A program made the translations under genes and the position numbers. The notes beneath the pieces were generated by a model that had not been told where the DNA came from, did not search any database, and saw only the letters and a program-made list of their open reading frames with translations. A DNA stretch of 64,000 bases from Pseudobutyrivibrio sp. 49 (GTDB lineage: Bacteria > Bacillota > Clostridia > Lachnospirales > Lachnospiraceae). The stretch is from NCBI RefSeq assembly GCF_900100545.1, contig NZ_FNDP01000011.1, positions 1 to 64,000 of the forward strand, in the 5' to 3' direction. This document shows positions 50,264 through 59,024 of the stretch, in pieces; position 1 is the first letter of the stretch; the number at the start of each line of letters is the position of its first letter.

Positions 50264-52657
50264 ATGAGCATAACAATTGCACTTGCAGGTAATCCAAACA
50301 GTGGTAAGACCACATTGTTCAATGCACTTACAGGTTCAAATCAGTTCGTTGGTAACTGGCCTGGTGTTACAGTTGAGAAAAAGGAAGGTAAGCTTAAGGG
50401 ACATGATGACGTAGTTATCACTGATCTTCCTGGTATCTACTCGCTTTCACCTTACACTTTGGAAGAAGTTGTTGCCAGAAATTATCTTATCAACGAGCGT
50501 CCAGATGCTATCTTAAATATCATCGATGGAACAAACCTTGAGAGAAATCTTTATCTTACAACACAGCTTACAGAGCTTGGAATTCCTGTAGTTGTAGCTG
50601 TTAACATGATGGATATCGTTAGAAAAAATGGCGATCAGATTCATATTGATGAATTATCTCGTCAGTTAGGCTGCAAGGTTGTTGATATTTCAGCACTTAA
50701 GGGCGACAAGACAGCAGAGGCTGCAGAAGAGGCTATCAAGGCAGCTAAGAATGGCAAGACAGTTCCTCTTCATACCTTCTCAGGTCCAGTTGAGCATGCA
50801 ATCGCTCATATCGAGGAAGCAGTTGTTCACAATCTTCCAGACGAGCAGCAGAGATGGTATGCTATCAAGGTATTCGAGCGTGATGATAAGGTTTTAGAGC
50901 AGTTAAATATTGCTGCTGATAAGCTTGAACATATTGAAAAAGATATCAAGGCTGCAGAAGCTGAGATGGATGATGATTCAGAGAGTATTATCACAAATGA
51001 ACGTTATGTTTACATCGCTCAGGTAATTAAGTCTTGCTACAAGAAAAAGAACGAAGGCTCTCTTTCAGTATCAGATAAGATTGATAAGGTAGTAACTAAC
51101 AGATGGCTTGGTCTTCCAATCTTCGCAATCGTAATGTTCCTTGTATATTGGATTGCTATGGTAGGCGTAGGTGCACCTGCTACTGATTTTACAAACGATT
51201 GCATCTTTGGTGATGGTTTCCATCTCTTTGGTATGGATGGCGGATATGGTGATATCTCTGAAAGATATGCTGATGCTTCAGCTATCGTTGATGGATATGA
51301 CGTTTTTGTAGAGGAAAATGGAAGTGCTCCTGTTGATGAGTTCACATACGAAGTAGAGGATGAGGAGACACTTGAAATTTCAGAAGAGACAGCAAGTATT
51401 TCTGATTATGAAGCTGCTGTAAAGACTCTTGAAGAAATCGGCGATGAGCCAGATCCATCAGAGTACGGTACATGGGTACCAGGTATTCCTGCTCTTGTTG
51501 AGTCAGCACTTGATGCAGCAGGTACTGCTGATTGGCTTAAGGGACTTATCCTTGATGGTATTGTAGCTGGTGTAGGTGCAGTTCTTGGTTTCGTTCCACA
51601 GATGCTTGTACTCTTCCTTATGCTTGCATTCCTTGAGGCATGTGGTTACATGGCAAGAATCGCTTTCGTTCTCGATAGAGTATTTAGAAAGTTTGGTCTT
51701 TCAGGTAAGTCATTTATCCCTATGCTTGTTGGTGTAGGTTGTGGTGTTCCTGGTGTTATGGCCAGCCGTACAATCGAAAACGAGCGTGATAGAAGAATGA
51801 CAATCATGACAACTACATTCATTCCATGTGGTGCCAAGGTTCCATTTATCGCTATGATTGCCGGAGCTATCTTTGGTGGCTCAGCTTGGGTTTCAACATC
51901 AGCATACTTTATTGGTATGGCAGCAATCGTTATTTCAGGCGTAATGCTTAAGAAGACAAAGATGTTCGCAGGCGATCCAGCACCATTCGTTATGGAGCTC
52001 CCTGCATATCATATGCCTACACTTGGTAACGTACTTCGTTCAATGTGGGAGCGTGGCTGGTCATTTATCAAAAAGGCTGGTACAATCATTTTACTTTCAA
52101 CAATCGTTGTTTGGTTTACAAGCTACTTCGGATTCGCAGAGGACGGATTCAGAATGCTTGCAGAGGATGAGCTTGAGTTCTCTATCCTTGCTAAGATTGG
52201 TAATGCTATCGCTTGGATCTTCATTCCACTTGGATGGGGTAACTGGCAGGCAGCTGTTGCATCAATCACAGGTCTTGTAGCTAAGGAGAACATCGTAGGT
52301 ACAATGGGTATCCTTTATGGTGGCGGAGAGTTGACTGCATGGCAGGCGCTTTCACAGGCATTTACAGGCATTACAGGATTCTCATTCCTCGTATTCAATC
52401 TTCTTTGTGCACCATGCTTCGCTGCAATCGGTGCTATCAAGCGTGAGATGAACAATGCAACATGGACATGGTTTGCAATCGCATACCAGTGTGGATTCGC
52501 TTATGTAGTAGCATTAATGATTACACAGTTTGGAAATGCATTAACAGGTAATGTAAATATTATTGGTCTTATCGTATCAATTGTATTATTAGCAGGTATT
52601 ATCTACATGCTTTTCTTCAAGAAGTACAAAGAGGCATCAAAGCTTGAGATTGCTTAG
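50264..52657 (+). CDS. feoB: Ferrous iron transporter FeoB
   Basis: A 797-residue Fe(II) transporter. The N-terminal G domain has G1 GNPNSGKT (9-16), G3 DLPG (54-57) and G4 NMMD (114-117). The membrane part carries the Gate/Cys motifs GCGVPGVMASRTI and FIPCGAKVPF. Between the first and second membrane helices lies an unusual insert of about 80 residues (325-405), very rich in Asp/Glu, predicted to face outside. Length is otherwise standard. Confidence 0.95.
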   Translation: MSITIALAGNPNSGKTTLFNALTGSNQFVGNWPGVTVEKKEGKLKGHDDVVITDLPGIYSLSPYTLEEVVARNYLINERPDAILNIIDGTNLERNLYLTTQLTELGIPVVVAVNMMDIVRKNGDQIHIDELSRQLGCKVVDISALKGDKTAEAAEEAIKAAKNGKTVPLHTFSGPVEHAIAHIEEAVVHNLPDEQQRWYAIKVFERDDKVLEQLNIAADKLEHIEKDIKAAEAEMDDDSESIITNERYVYIAQVIKSCYKKKNEGSLSVSDKIDKVVTNRWLGLPIFAIVMFLVYWIAMVGVGAPATDFTNDCIFGDGFHLFGMDGGYGDISERYADASAIVDGYDVFVEENGSAPVDEFTYEVEDEETLEISEETASISDYEAAVKTLEEIGDEPDPSEYGTWVPGIPALVESALDAAGTADWLKGLILDGIVAGVGAVLGFVPQMLVLFLMLAFLEACGYMARIAFVLDRVFRKFGLSGKSFIPMLVGVGCGVPGVMASRTIENERDRRMTIMTTTFIPCGAKVPFIAMIAGAIFGGSAWVSTSAYFIGMAAIVISGVMLKKTKMFAGDPAPFVMELPAYHMPTLGNVLRSMWERGWSFIKKAGTIILLSTIVVWFTSYFGFAEDGFRMLAEDELEFSILAKIGNAIAWIFIPLGWGNWQAAVASITGLVAKENIVGTMGILYGGGELTAWQALSQAFTGITGFSFLVFNLLCAPCFAAIGAIKREMNNATWTWFAIAYQCGFAYVVALMITQFGNALTGNVNIIGLIVSIVLLAGIIYMLFFKKYKEASKLEIA

Positions 52658-52680
52658 ATATAATTAAGAAGGTAATAGAT

Positions 52681-52860
52681 ATGATTTCATGGATTACAGA
52701 AAATATTGGAACAATAGTTGTTTTAGCAGTGCTTATCTTAATCGTTGCTGGCATTATTCGTTCAATGATTAAGACAAAGAAGCAGGGTGGATCTTCCTGC
52801 GGCTGTGGATGTTCAGGATGCAGTGGATGCTCATCTTGTGATTCCACATCATCAAAATAA
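52681..52860 (+). CDS. FeoB-associated Cys-rich membrane protein
   Basis: A 59-residue protein with one membrane helix (about 10-27), a basic linker (IKTKKQ) and a C-terminal tail with seven Cys in SCGCGCSGCSGCSSC. This matches the FeoB-associated Cys-rich family, thought to act with FeoB much as FeoC does in other bacteria. Located 23 nt after feoB. Confidence 0.9.
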   Translation: MISWITENIGTIVVLAVLILIVAGIIRSMIKTKKQGGSSCGCGCSGCSGCSSCDSTSSK

Positions 52861-52888
52861 CAGTAGATAAATGTGATTGAGGGACAAA

Positions 52889-53260
52889 ATGAACAAGGCA
52901 TCAGAGGATTATATCAAAAACATATATATACTTAAGCAAGATAAAGCCCATCTTCATTCTGTTGATTTGGCTAAAGAGCTGGGACTTTCCAGAGCCAGTG
53001 TTTCCAGAGCCATGTCGAACCTTCGTAAAGACAATATCATCGTCATGAAGGAAGACGGAGAGATTGAGTTCACTATCAAGGGTCAGAAAATCGCAGAAGT
53101 GATTATTGATAAGTATGTGACTCTCACCGGATTCCTTCAGGATGTTGCTGGGGTGGACGAGGAAACTGCCAAAGAGGATGCTTGCAAAATCGAGCACTAT
53201 ATTAGTGACGATACCTACGCAGGGATTAAGCAGTTCATCATCGCTCATTCTGAGTTGTAA
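52889..53260 (+). CDS. DtxR-family metal-dependent repressor
   Basis: A 123-residue regulator with an N-terminal winged helix (DYIKNIYILKQ, SVDLAKELGLSRASVSRAM in part) and the short dimerisation/metal domain of DtxR/MntR. The segment DACKIEHYIS carries Cys, Glu and His in the order of the DtxR primary metal site (C-x2-E-H). There is no SH3 domain. Start at 52889 because TGAGGGA precedes it. It is the last gene of the feo operon and is the natural candidate to bind the GTTAG-N6-CTAAC boxes around it. Confidence 0.9.
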   Translation: MNKASEDYIKNIYILKQDKAHLHSVDLAKELGLSRASVSRAMSNLRKDNIIVMKEDGEIEFTIKGQKIAEVIIDKYVTLTGFLQDVAGVDEETAKEDACKIEHYISDDTYAGIKQFIIAHSEL

Positions 53261-53276
53261 ATTTATAAATGAAAAT

Positions 53277-53315
53277 AAGCTATTTGAGATATACCGGTCT
53301 TGAATAGCTTTTTTT
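53277..53315 (+). terminator. Terminator of the feo operon
   Basis: AAGCTATTTGAGA and TCTTGAATAGCTT pair over 13 bp with two G-U, loop of 8, then seven T. Confidence 0.85.
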
Positions 53316-53326
53316 AAAGATGTAGA

Positions 53327-53342
53327 GTTAGCGATGACTAAC
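53327..53342. promoter_or_regulatory. GTTAG-N6-CTAAC box (exact), hydrolase/methyltransferase unit
   Basis: GTTAG-CGATGA-CTAAC, 36 nt before the short ORF at 53378 and just after the feo terminator. Confidence 0.65.
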
Positions 53343-53377
53343 TAAGACTGAATTAACCAAAAAAGGGAGGACTTGAA

Positions 53378-53452
53378 ATGAAAGCAGATTACAAAAATTG
53401 GATGCCTAAGGGAAAATATGGAGATATGAAAGCAAACCTTGGATTACGGTGA
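53378..53452 (+). pseudogene. Truncated ORF (24 aa), probable methyltransferase remnant
   Basis: A strong AAAGGGAGG opens MKADYKNWMPKG, which resembles the start of Lachnospiraceae SAM-dependent methyltransferases, but the frame stops after 24 residues (YGDMKANLGLR). The gene body is missing. The signals (box, RBS) remain intact, so the peptide may still be made under iron control. Family assignment is tentative. Confidence 0.4.
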
Positions 53453-53476
53453 TTGCAGAGAAATGAGGTTGATGTC

Positions 53477-54385
53477 ATGAGCGCAAAATATGAAATACTT
53501 AAGTTTTTGGTGAAGGCTTTAAATTTGAAAAAGCTTTACTTTGGTGGTAATGATGAGGATTTTATTGATAGTAAAAGAAAATTAAATGCCAGAATTACTG
53601 TTCCTGATTTACAGGATGATGAATTTAACATAAGTCAAATTCAGGTTATGGGATGTACAGTTCTGAAATTGATTCATAAGAAAAAAGTAAATAGAGCCAA
53701 TATGTTTATCATAGGTGGTGGTATGGTTATAGCGCCTAGAGCCGGTTCGATTAAAAAAGCACTTAGATTTGCAAAGGAAACTGGTTTAGATTTGTACATA
53801 CCTTATTATCCTTTATGTTTAGATTATCCAATTTCAAAAGCCTATGAAATGATACATGAAACATACAAGGAGATGCTTAAAGATTATGATGAAAAGAATA
53901 TAAGCATACTTGGTTCTTCTTCAGGCGGAAACTTAGCTTTAGGCTTGGTGTCATATATTAATGATGGCCATAAAGATGTTCCAATGCCAGCACATATCAT
54001 TGCTCTTTCGCCAGGCACTTGTGTAAATTCAGAAGAAGAATGGAAGCGTATGCTTGAACTTGAAAAAAAGGATGTCATGGTTCCGGCAGACTATATGAAA
54101 CGAGCTGTGGATATAATGAGACATGGTGATAATTCAGTTCCTGATTACATGATTTGGTTACAAAAAGGTGACTTTACAAATTGCCCACCAGTTACTTTTA
54201 TTTATGGTTCTGATGAAACCTTATATGCTTGTGCACCATCTTTTGAGCATGTAATGAAACGATATGGTGTTAGCTACAATATGATTGTAGGAAAAGGAAT
54301 GTTCCATTGTTATCCAGTGTTCCCAATAGTAAAAGAAGCAAAAGAGGGTTGGAAGCAGATGGTTCAATTGGCAAGAGAGGCTTAG
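53477..54385 (+). CDS. Alpha/beta hydrolase (HSL/GDXG-like)
   Basis: A 302-residue hydrolase of the acetyl-esterase/lipase type. It shows FIIGGGMVIAPRAGS in the oxyanion region (HGGG is replaced by IGGGM), the nucleophile GSSSGG (about 147-152), an Asp in YGSDETLY (about 254) and His in GMFHCYPV (about 283). No signal peptide. The ATG at 53477 follows GAGG by 8 nt. Next hydrolase gene begins 5 nt after its stop. Confidence 0.82.
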   Translation: MSAKYEILKFLVKALNLKKLYFGGNDEDFIDSKRKLNARITVPDLQDDEFNISQIQVMGCTVLKLIHKKKVNRANMFIIGGGMVIAPRAGSIKKALRFAKETGLDLYIPYYPLCLDYPISKAYEMIHETYKEMLKDYDEKNISILGSSSGGNLALGLVSYINDGHKDVPMPAHIIALSPGTCVNSEEEWKRMLELEKKDVMVPADYMKRAVDIMRHGDNSVPDYMIWLQKGDFTNCPPVTFIYGSDETLYACAPSFEHVMKRYGVSYNMIVGKGMFHCYPVFPIVKEAKEGWKQMVQLAREA

Positions 54386-54390
54386 ATATT

Positions 54391-55158
54391 ATGCAATTTG
54401 AAGAAATAGGAAACATGTCAGGAAAGACGCTTATGCTACTTCCTGGAACGTGCTGCGATTGGCAGACAAATTTTGGAACAGTCATATCGGAGCTTGCTGA
54501 AAAATATCATCTTATATGTGTAAACTATGATGGTTTTGATGGAAGTGATGATATATTTCCTGACATGATAACTGTAACAGAGAAAATTGAGAATTATATA
54601 AGGGAGAATCACTATGGCAGACTTGATGGTGCTATAGGTTCTTCTCTTGGTTCTAGTTTTGTTGGACAGCTTGTACAGAGAAGAAATATTCATATAGACC
54701 ATGCAATTTTTGGAAGTCCTGACCTTGACCAAAGTGGAAAGGTAGCTGCCAAACTTCAATCTTTGCTTGTGGTCCCGTTACTTACCAGCTTTACAAAGAG
54801 CGAAAAGAAACGAAATAAGACAAAGGAAAAACTGAAGAGTTTCTTTCTAATGAATGATGAGACTGCTGAGAAGTTCATAAATTGTTTTTCTAAGTTCAGT
54901 CCTGAGTCTATTAAGAATGAGTACTACACAGATTTATTGACTTATCTTGAAGATGATATTGAGGTAGAACATACACGGGCTCATTTTATATATGCCAATA
55001 AAATGGGTGAGAAGTATTTAAAGCGCTACAAAAAATATTTTCATAACCCTGATATTAGAGAGTTTGATATGCAACATGAGCAGTGGCTTTTCGGAGAAAA
55101 AGAATATTCTGAGCCTGTGCTTAGGGCAATAGATGAATTTATGAATATGGCAGTTTAA
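54391..55158 (+). CDS. Alpha/beta hydrolase, second
   Basis: A 255-residue hydrolase-fold protein: LLPGTCCDWQTNF (about 15-27), IGSSLGSSF with the nucleophile elbow (about 87-95), and a late HEQW (about 231) as the likely catalytic His. The core differs from the preceding hydrolase. The ATG at 54391 follows AGAGAGG and the two genes are co-transcribed. Substrate unknown; an esterase releasing iron from a siderophore would fit the regulon but nothing in the sequence shows it. Confidence 0.75.
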   Translation: MQFEEIGNMSGKTLMLLPGTCCDWQTNFGTVISELAEKYHLICVNYDGFDGSDDIFPDMITVTEKIENYIRENHYGRLDGAIGSSLGSSFVGQLVQRRNIHIDHAIFGSPDLDQSGKVAAKLQSLLVVPLLTSFTKSEKKRNKTKEKLKSFFLMNDETAEKFINCFSKFSPESIKNEYYTDLLTYLEDDIEVEHTRAHFIYANKMGEKYLKRYKKYFHNPDIREFDMQHEQWLFGEKEYSEPVLRAIDEFMNMAV

Positions 55159-55236
55159 GGGCGGCCAGAATTTTAGAAGCCATTTCTATTAGAATATTGA
55201 TGGCATCATTTATTTACTAGAAGAGGTGATGGTTTT

Positions 55237-55875
55237 ATGAGAACGGCAGAAGAATATAAGGACTTAACAATTAAAGAGTTTACCAAGGCAGCAGATATAT
55301 ATGAGACAGATCAGGCTGGAATCTATGAGATGTGTAAGGATGATTATCCATACATAGCAGCAGAGTTGGAAAAAGAAGATTATCAGGATTTGCTGGACTG
55401 TGGATGCGGAACGGGTCCAATGATTTCTCTCCTACATGAAAAGGACGCCACAAAGCATTACACAGGTTTGGACATCACTCCTAAGATGATTGAGGTGGCT
55501 AAGGCTAAGAATCTTAGGGGTGTAGATTGGGTTGTGGGAGACTGTGAAAACCTGCCCTTTGAGGAAAATTCATTTGATGTAATTATTTGCTCAAACAGTT
55601 TTCATCATTATCCAAATCCACAGAAATTTTTTAACAGTGTGAAGCGTGTATTAAGACCAAATGGAAGGCTAATTCTGCAGGATTATACAGCTCCAAGTAT
55701 CGTTCTTTGGTTTATGAATCATACGGAAATGCCACTTGCAAACTTAATCGGACATGGAGATGTTAAGGCATATTCATTAGATGAGATTAGAAAGTTTTGT
55801 TCTGTCGCAGATCTTAAGATAGATAACCTAGAGGCATGCGAGAAATTTAGAATGCATTTGGTAGCAAGAAAATAG
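55237..55875 (+). CDS. Class I SAM-dependent methyltransferase
   Basis: A 212-residue methyltransferase. Motif I LDCGCGTGPMISLL (about 49-62), acidic motif II YTGLDITPKMIEVA (about 75-88), motif III WVVGDCENLPFEENSFD (about 99-115) and a post-motif PNGRLILQDYT. The type is Methyltransf_11/UbiE-like. AGAGGTG precedes the ATG. It follows the two hydrolases after 78 nt. Substrate unknown. Confidence 0.88.
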   Translation: MRTAEEYKDLTIKEFTKAADIYETDQAGIYEMCKDDYPYIAAELEKEDYQDLLDCGCGTGPMISLLHEKDATKHYTGLDITPKMIEVAKAKNLRGVDWVVGDCENLPFEENSFDVIICSNSFHHYPNPQKFFNSVKRVLRPNGRLILQDYTAPSIVLWFMNHTEMPLANLIGHGDVKAYSLDEIRKFCSVADLKIDNLEACEKFRMHLVARK

Positions 55876-55904
55876 TAGAGGTCGTAAAAATGTGGTAGTA
55901 TGTA

Positions 55905-55920
55905 GTTAGGAAAACCTAAC
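55905..55920. promoter_or_regulatory. GTTAG-N6-CTAAC box (exact), small membrane protein unit
   Basis: GTTAG-GAAAAC-CTAAC with symmetric flanks (A/T on both sides, 20-bp palindrome overall), 25 nt before the ATG of the 28-residue ORF. Confidence 0.7.
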
Positions 55921-55944
55921 TAAAAGAGGAAGGAGGATTTCAGT

Positions 55945-56031
55945 ATGGATACAAGTGGAATTCTTATTTCGATTGTGATTGTTGGGGGGTTAATATTTTT
56001 GATACATACGGTAAAGAGAAAGATTCATTAA
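55945..56031 (+). CDS. Small single-span membrane protein (28 aa)
   Basis: A strong AAGGAGG lies 8 nt before an ATG giving 28 residues: short polar start (MDTSG), one hydrophobic helix (ILISIVIVGGLIFLI) and a basic end (KRKIH). It sits directly behind an exact iron-type box and 13 nt before the next gene. The layout recalls small partner subunits of metal transporters. No family recognised. Confidence 0.65.
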   Translation: MDTSGILISIVIVGGLIFLIHTVKRKIH

Positions 56032-56044
56032 TTGGGAGGAAGCT

Positions 56045-56713
56045 ATGAAAAGATTGTCATCAAGACAGAAGATATTAATGGGTTGTGTCGCCATGGTATT
56101 AGCTATAATCGGAGATTATTTGCTGGGATTTGGTGTGTTTGATGCATCGACATCTTCTGATGCATATATGGGCTATGAATGGCACGTTGTTCCAGACTGG
56201 AGATTTGCTGTTTCATCGATTCTTGGTTTTTCATGTGTACCATTCTTCGCAATTGCGGTAATCGAGCTTCTTAGAGTCATGGAAGAAGAATATGGCCTAG
56301 GATATTCGAAATTATATAAGCTCTTCAAAATTGCAAATTGGGCAGGAGTTTTCTATTTTGCATTTATCCATATTGGAATATGTATGCTACCAGTAGTTTT
56401 CAATGCTGGCATGGATGCTACAGGAGATATTCCAACTTCTGTTGGAATGGTGGTTAGAGTTTTAAAAAGTATAGCAGTTCCAATGGCGGCAGGATTTATT
56501 ATTTGCGATGGGTTTGTAACTATAGCCTGGATTGGAATGATCATAAAAGGATTGATTCCAGTAAAGAAAATACTATTGATTTGTAATCCTATCGTAATTG
56601 CGTTATTAGGAAACCTTGCAAATTATATTGCAGGTGGCTTGGATTCAGGATTTGAATCCTTTGGATGGTTGTTGATGTATCTGGTATGTGCAATGAGTTT
56701 AACTAAAGAGTAA
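56045..56713 (+). CDS. Multi-pass membrane protein, unknown function
   Basis: A 222-residue protein with about six membrane helices (first at 12-30, then 55-75, 98-118, 143-165, 178-196, 205-218). It resembles a Lachnospiraceae membrane family annotated as DUF6796-like; I am not certain of the number. Signatures are IGDYLLGFGV and WHVVPDWRFAVSSILGF. It is co-transcribed with the 28-residue membrane protein 13 nt upstream, probably under the same box. Confidence 0.65.
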   Translation: MKRLSSRQKILMGCVAMVLAIIGDYLLGFGVFDASTSSDAYMGYEWHVVPDWRFAVSSILGFSCVPFFAIAVIELLRVMEEEYGLGYSKLYKLFKIANWAGVFYFAFIHIGICMLPVVFNAGMDATGDIPTSVGMVVRVLKSIAVPMAAGFIICDGFVTIAWIGMIIKGLIPVKKILLICNPIVIALLGNLANYIAGGLDSGFESFGWLLMYLVCAMSLTKE

Positions 56714-56769
56714 GTAAAAAAGTGTGATGTGGCAGCGGTAGTGGAGTTTGATAAAACGACCGTAAGTTA

Positions 56770-56801
56770 TTGAAAACTTCCTGAGGTTATACTATACTAA
56801 C
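56770..56801 (+). promoter_or_regulatory. Promoter with overlapping box before the secreted protein gene
   Basis: TTGAAA (56770-56775), 17-nt spacer, TATACT (56793-56798). The box GTTAT-ACTATA-CTAAC (56786-56801, one mismatch) covers the -10. Confidence 0.65.
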
Positions 56802-56863
56802 TTGGTTGGTACATATTACTCAAAATGAGTAATAAATATACTGTACCCAGGAAGAGGATATAT

Positions 56864-58921
56864 ATGAAAAGAAAGGTATTAAAATTACTTCGCTCAGGTG
56901 TTGCGGTTATGGGTGTGGTAGCTATGCTTAGCACGATGCAATCATATACTTTGACTGTTGCAGCAGCTGAACAGGGAGTCATCAAGAACCACGAAAGTAT
57001 CACTCTTGAAATTGGAGATACCGTCATTCTCCAAGGTGAGCGTGCTTATGGTTACAGTGATTATGAAATCTCATGGACTTCAGACAATGATGGAATTATT
57101 AGTATTGAGTCTACTGATGATGGTAATTCATGGGATAAATATACCACTGCTAAGATAAAGACTGTTTCATCAGGAACTGCCACAGTTAATCTTAAGGCAG
57201 ATTATCACGGAATGTGGTCATACGATGAAAGCTTTACAATCAATGTAAAAGGATCTTCAACAGAAGAACCATCAATAGATGAGCCTGTTGTAGTTGAAGA
57301 TAATAAGAATCTTTTTATCAGACTTGTGGGTAGCTTTGAACACAAGATGGTAGGAGAGGAAGATGTAGATGCAGTATCAAGTGCTACTACAGGATCTTAT
57401 GTATCAACAGGTGCAAATGCAGTGAAGCTTGAGGCTGCACTAGTTGATAAGGATGTAGATAGAGATTCAGTACCTGAGGAAAGCTGGCATCCGCTTAGCT
57501 ATTTTGAAAATGCCGAAGATGCAGTAAAAATCAATCCAGACCATACCAAAACAAAGGTGCTTGTTGAGCCAGAATGTCCTGGTGTAGAAGTAGGGTACAA
57601 TGTTTGGGATGGAACAGTTGCAATTACTGGAAAACCAGAGCAGGCTGGTGACTATAAGATTTCAGTTCAGTTTACAGATACAGAAAATCGTGTAGCTATC
57701 AGTAATGCAGTAGACTTCACAGTTTATGAGCTTAATGGAAAACTTGTTGAAGTACTTAATTATGATAATGCTACTCAGACTAGTGATGGCAAATATATTT
57801 ACGATCAAAAGCCATGGTATATAAGAGATTTAGGTGCTGATGTTGTTACAGTTCCAAAGGATATTAAGGCATGGTATGGTAGCCATACCACAGGAACATA
57901 TGCAGAACTTGGTTCGGTAATATCCCTTACAAATGGAGAGGTGCCACTACAAACTCTTGTTATTCCTAGAGGATGTAATCTTACAATGCTTAACACTCGC
58001 GTTCACAGTGGTGTGAAAATTGTTGTTGAGAATGGTGGTAAGTTATCTTTAAGACAGTCTACTATTGAAGGTATCTTAGAGGTTCGTAGAGGTGGAACAC
58101 TTTCTGTAGATTATATTGACTATGGTGAGGATGCAGGATTCACTCATGGCTCGGTAATCAATGGTCAGATTAGAATGATGAACGGTTCAACATTGGAAAA
58201 TGCCAGAATCGTTTCTCATACAAATTATTCAGCAAGAGATGATATCAATCGAAATAACAGCAATCCGGTTGTCGTTACGGATGGAACTGTTTACGTTAAA
58301 GGTAATGTATATATAAAAGGCGACGAAGCTGCTGACTATGGTGTTGGTCAGAAGGGATTGGCAGTTAAAGGAAAGCTTATTGTTCCGGATGGGTCTGTTT
58401 TAGCTGTTTTTGGCGGTGGAGAGTCTCAGCTTTCTTCTATGGGAGGAGATGCTATCACTCTCAACAATGGCACGATTTATGGCGATGGAAAGGTGATTGC
58501 TGTAGGTGGATTTGGAATGAATCTTACAGGCAATCGTGACATTCTCGGAGGTGGAGCAGCTGTTTCTGGAAGAGGAACAATCGACACAGACAGAGCATAC
58601 CTTGAGGGCGGTTATAGTTTTGAAAAAGAGACCCAGCCAATCAATGGAAACATCACTTTGTCATATAGAACAGACCGTAACCTTGTTACTGGTAAATGCA
58701 TTATGGGCACAGGAGAAACTACCAGTCCTAATTATTGGCATGGAACAGGTGATTCAGATGGAATCTGCCCAGACTTAAGTAAGTATGTTGTGGAGGATAA
58801 TGCTCCAATAAGAAGACATTCATACCGCAATTCATACTGGTATCCAACATATGCCAGCAGCTATTACAATTGGTATTCGAACTATTTATTCAATACTATA
58901 ATGTGGTATTGGTTCTTCTAA
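56864..58921 (+). CDS. Secreted protein with FMN-domain-like motif and aromatic C-terminus
   Basis: A 685-residue exported protein. It has a signal peptide (1-35), an Ig-like (BIG2-type) domain (about 38-130), and a segment VDAVSSATTGSYVST (168-182) resembling the flavinylation motif of FMN-binding domains. Another Ig-like stretch spans about 230-290, and a beta-helix-like repeat region about 330-600. The last 34 residues contain 16 aromatic residues (YWYPTY, SSYYNWY, MWYWFF). ATG at 56864 follows GAAGAGGA. It is probably surface-exposed and iron-regulated. Confidence 0.7.
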   Translation: MKRKVLKLLRSGVAVMGVVAMLSTMQSYTLTVAAAEQGVIKNHESITLEIGDTVILQGERAYGYSDYEISWTSDNDGIISIESTDDGNSWDKYTTAKIKTVSSGTATVNLKADYHGMWSYDESFTINVKGSSTEEPSIDEPVVVEDNKNLFIRLVGSFEHKMVGEEDVDAVSSATTGSYVSTGANAVKLEAALVDKDVDRDSVPEESWHPLSYFENAEDAVKINPDHTKTKVLVEPECPGVEVGYNVWDGTVAITGKPEQAGDYKISVQFTDTENRVAISNAVDFTVYELNGKLVEVLNYDNATQTSDGKYIYDQKPWYIRDLGADVVTVPKDIKAWYGSHTTGTYAELGSVISLTNGEVPLQTLVIPRGCNLTMLNTRVHSGVKIVVENGGKLSLRQSTIEGILEVRRGGTLSVDYIDYGEDAGFTHGSVINGQIRMMNGSTLENARIVSHTNYSARDDINRNNSNPVVVTDGTVYVKGNVYIKGDEAADYGVGQKGLAVKGKLIVPDGSVLAVFGGGESQLSSMGGDAITLNNGTIYGDGKVIAVGGFGMNLTGNRDILGGGAAVSGRGTIDTDRAYLEGGYSFEKETQPINGNITLSYRTDRNLVTGKCIMGTGETTSPNYWHGTGDSDGICPDLSKYVVEDNAPIRRHSYRNSYWYPTYASSYYNWYSNYLFNTIMWYWFF

Positions 58922-58937
58922 ATTCTAATAAGTATAA

Positions 58938-58974
58938 AATGGGCGTGGTTACTAGATGTAGCCACGTCTTTTTT
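58938..58974 (+). terminator. Terminator after the secreted protein gene
   Basis: GGCGTGGTTA and TAGCCACGTC pair with two G-U around a 7-nt loop, then six T. Confidence 0.85.
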
Positions 58975-59024
58975 ATGTTACTATATGATGTAGTTCAAGA
59001 AATGAGAAAAAAGAAGGTATTTAT

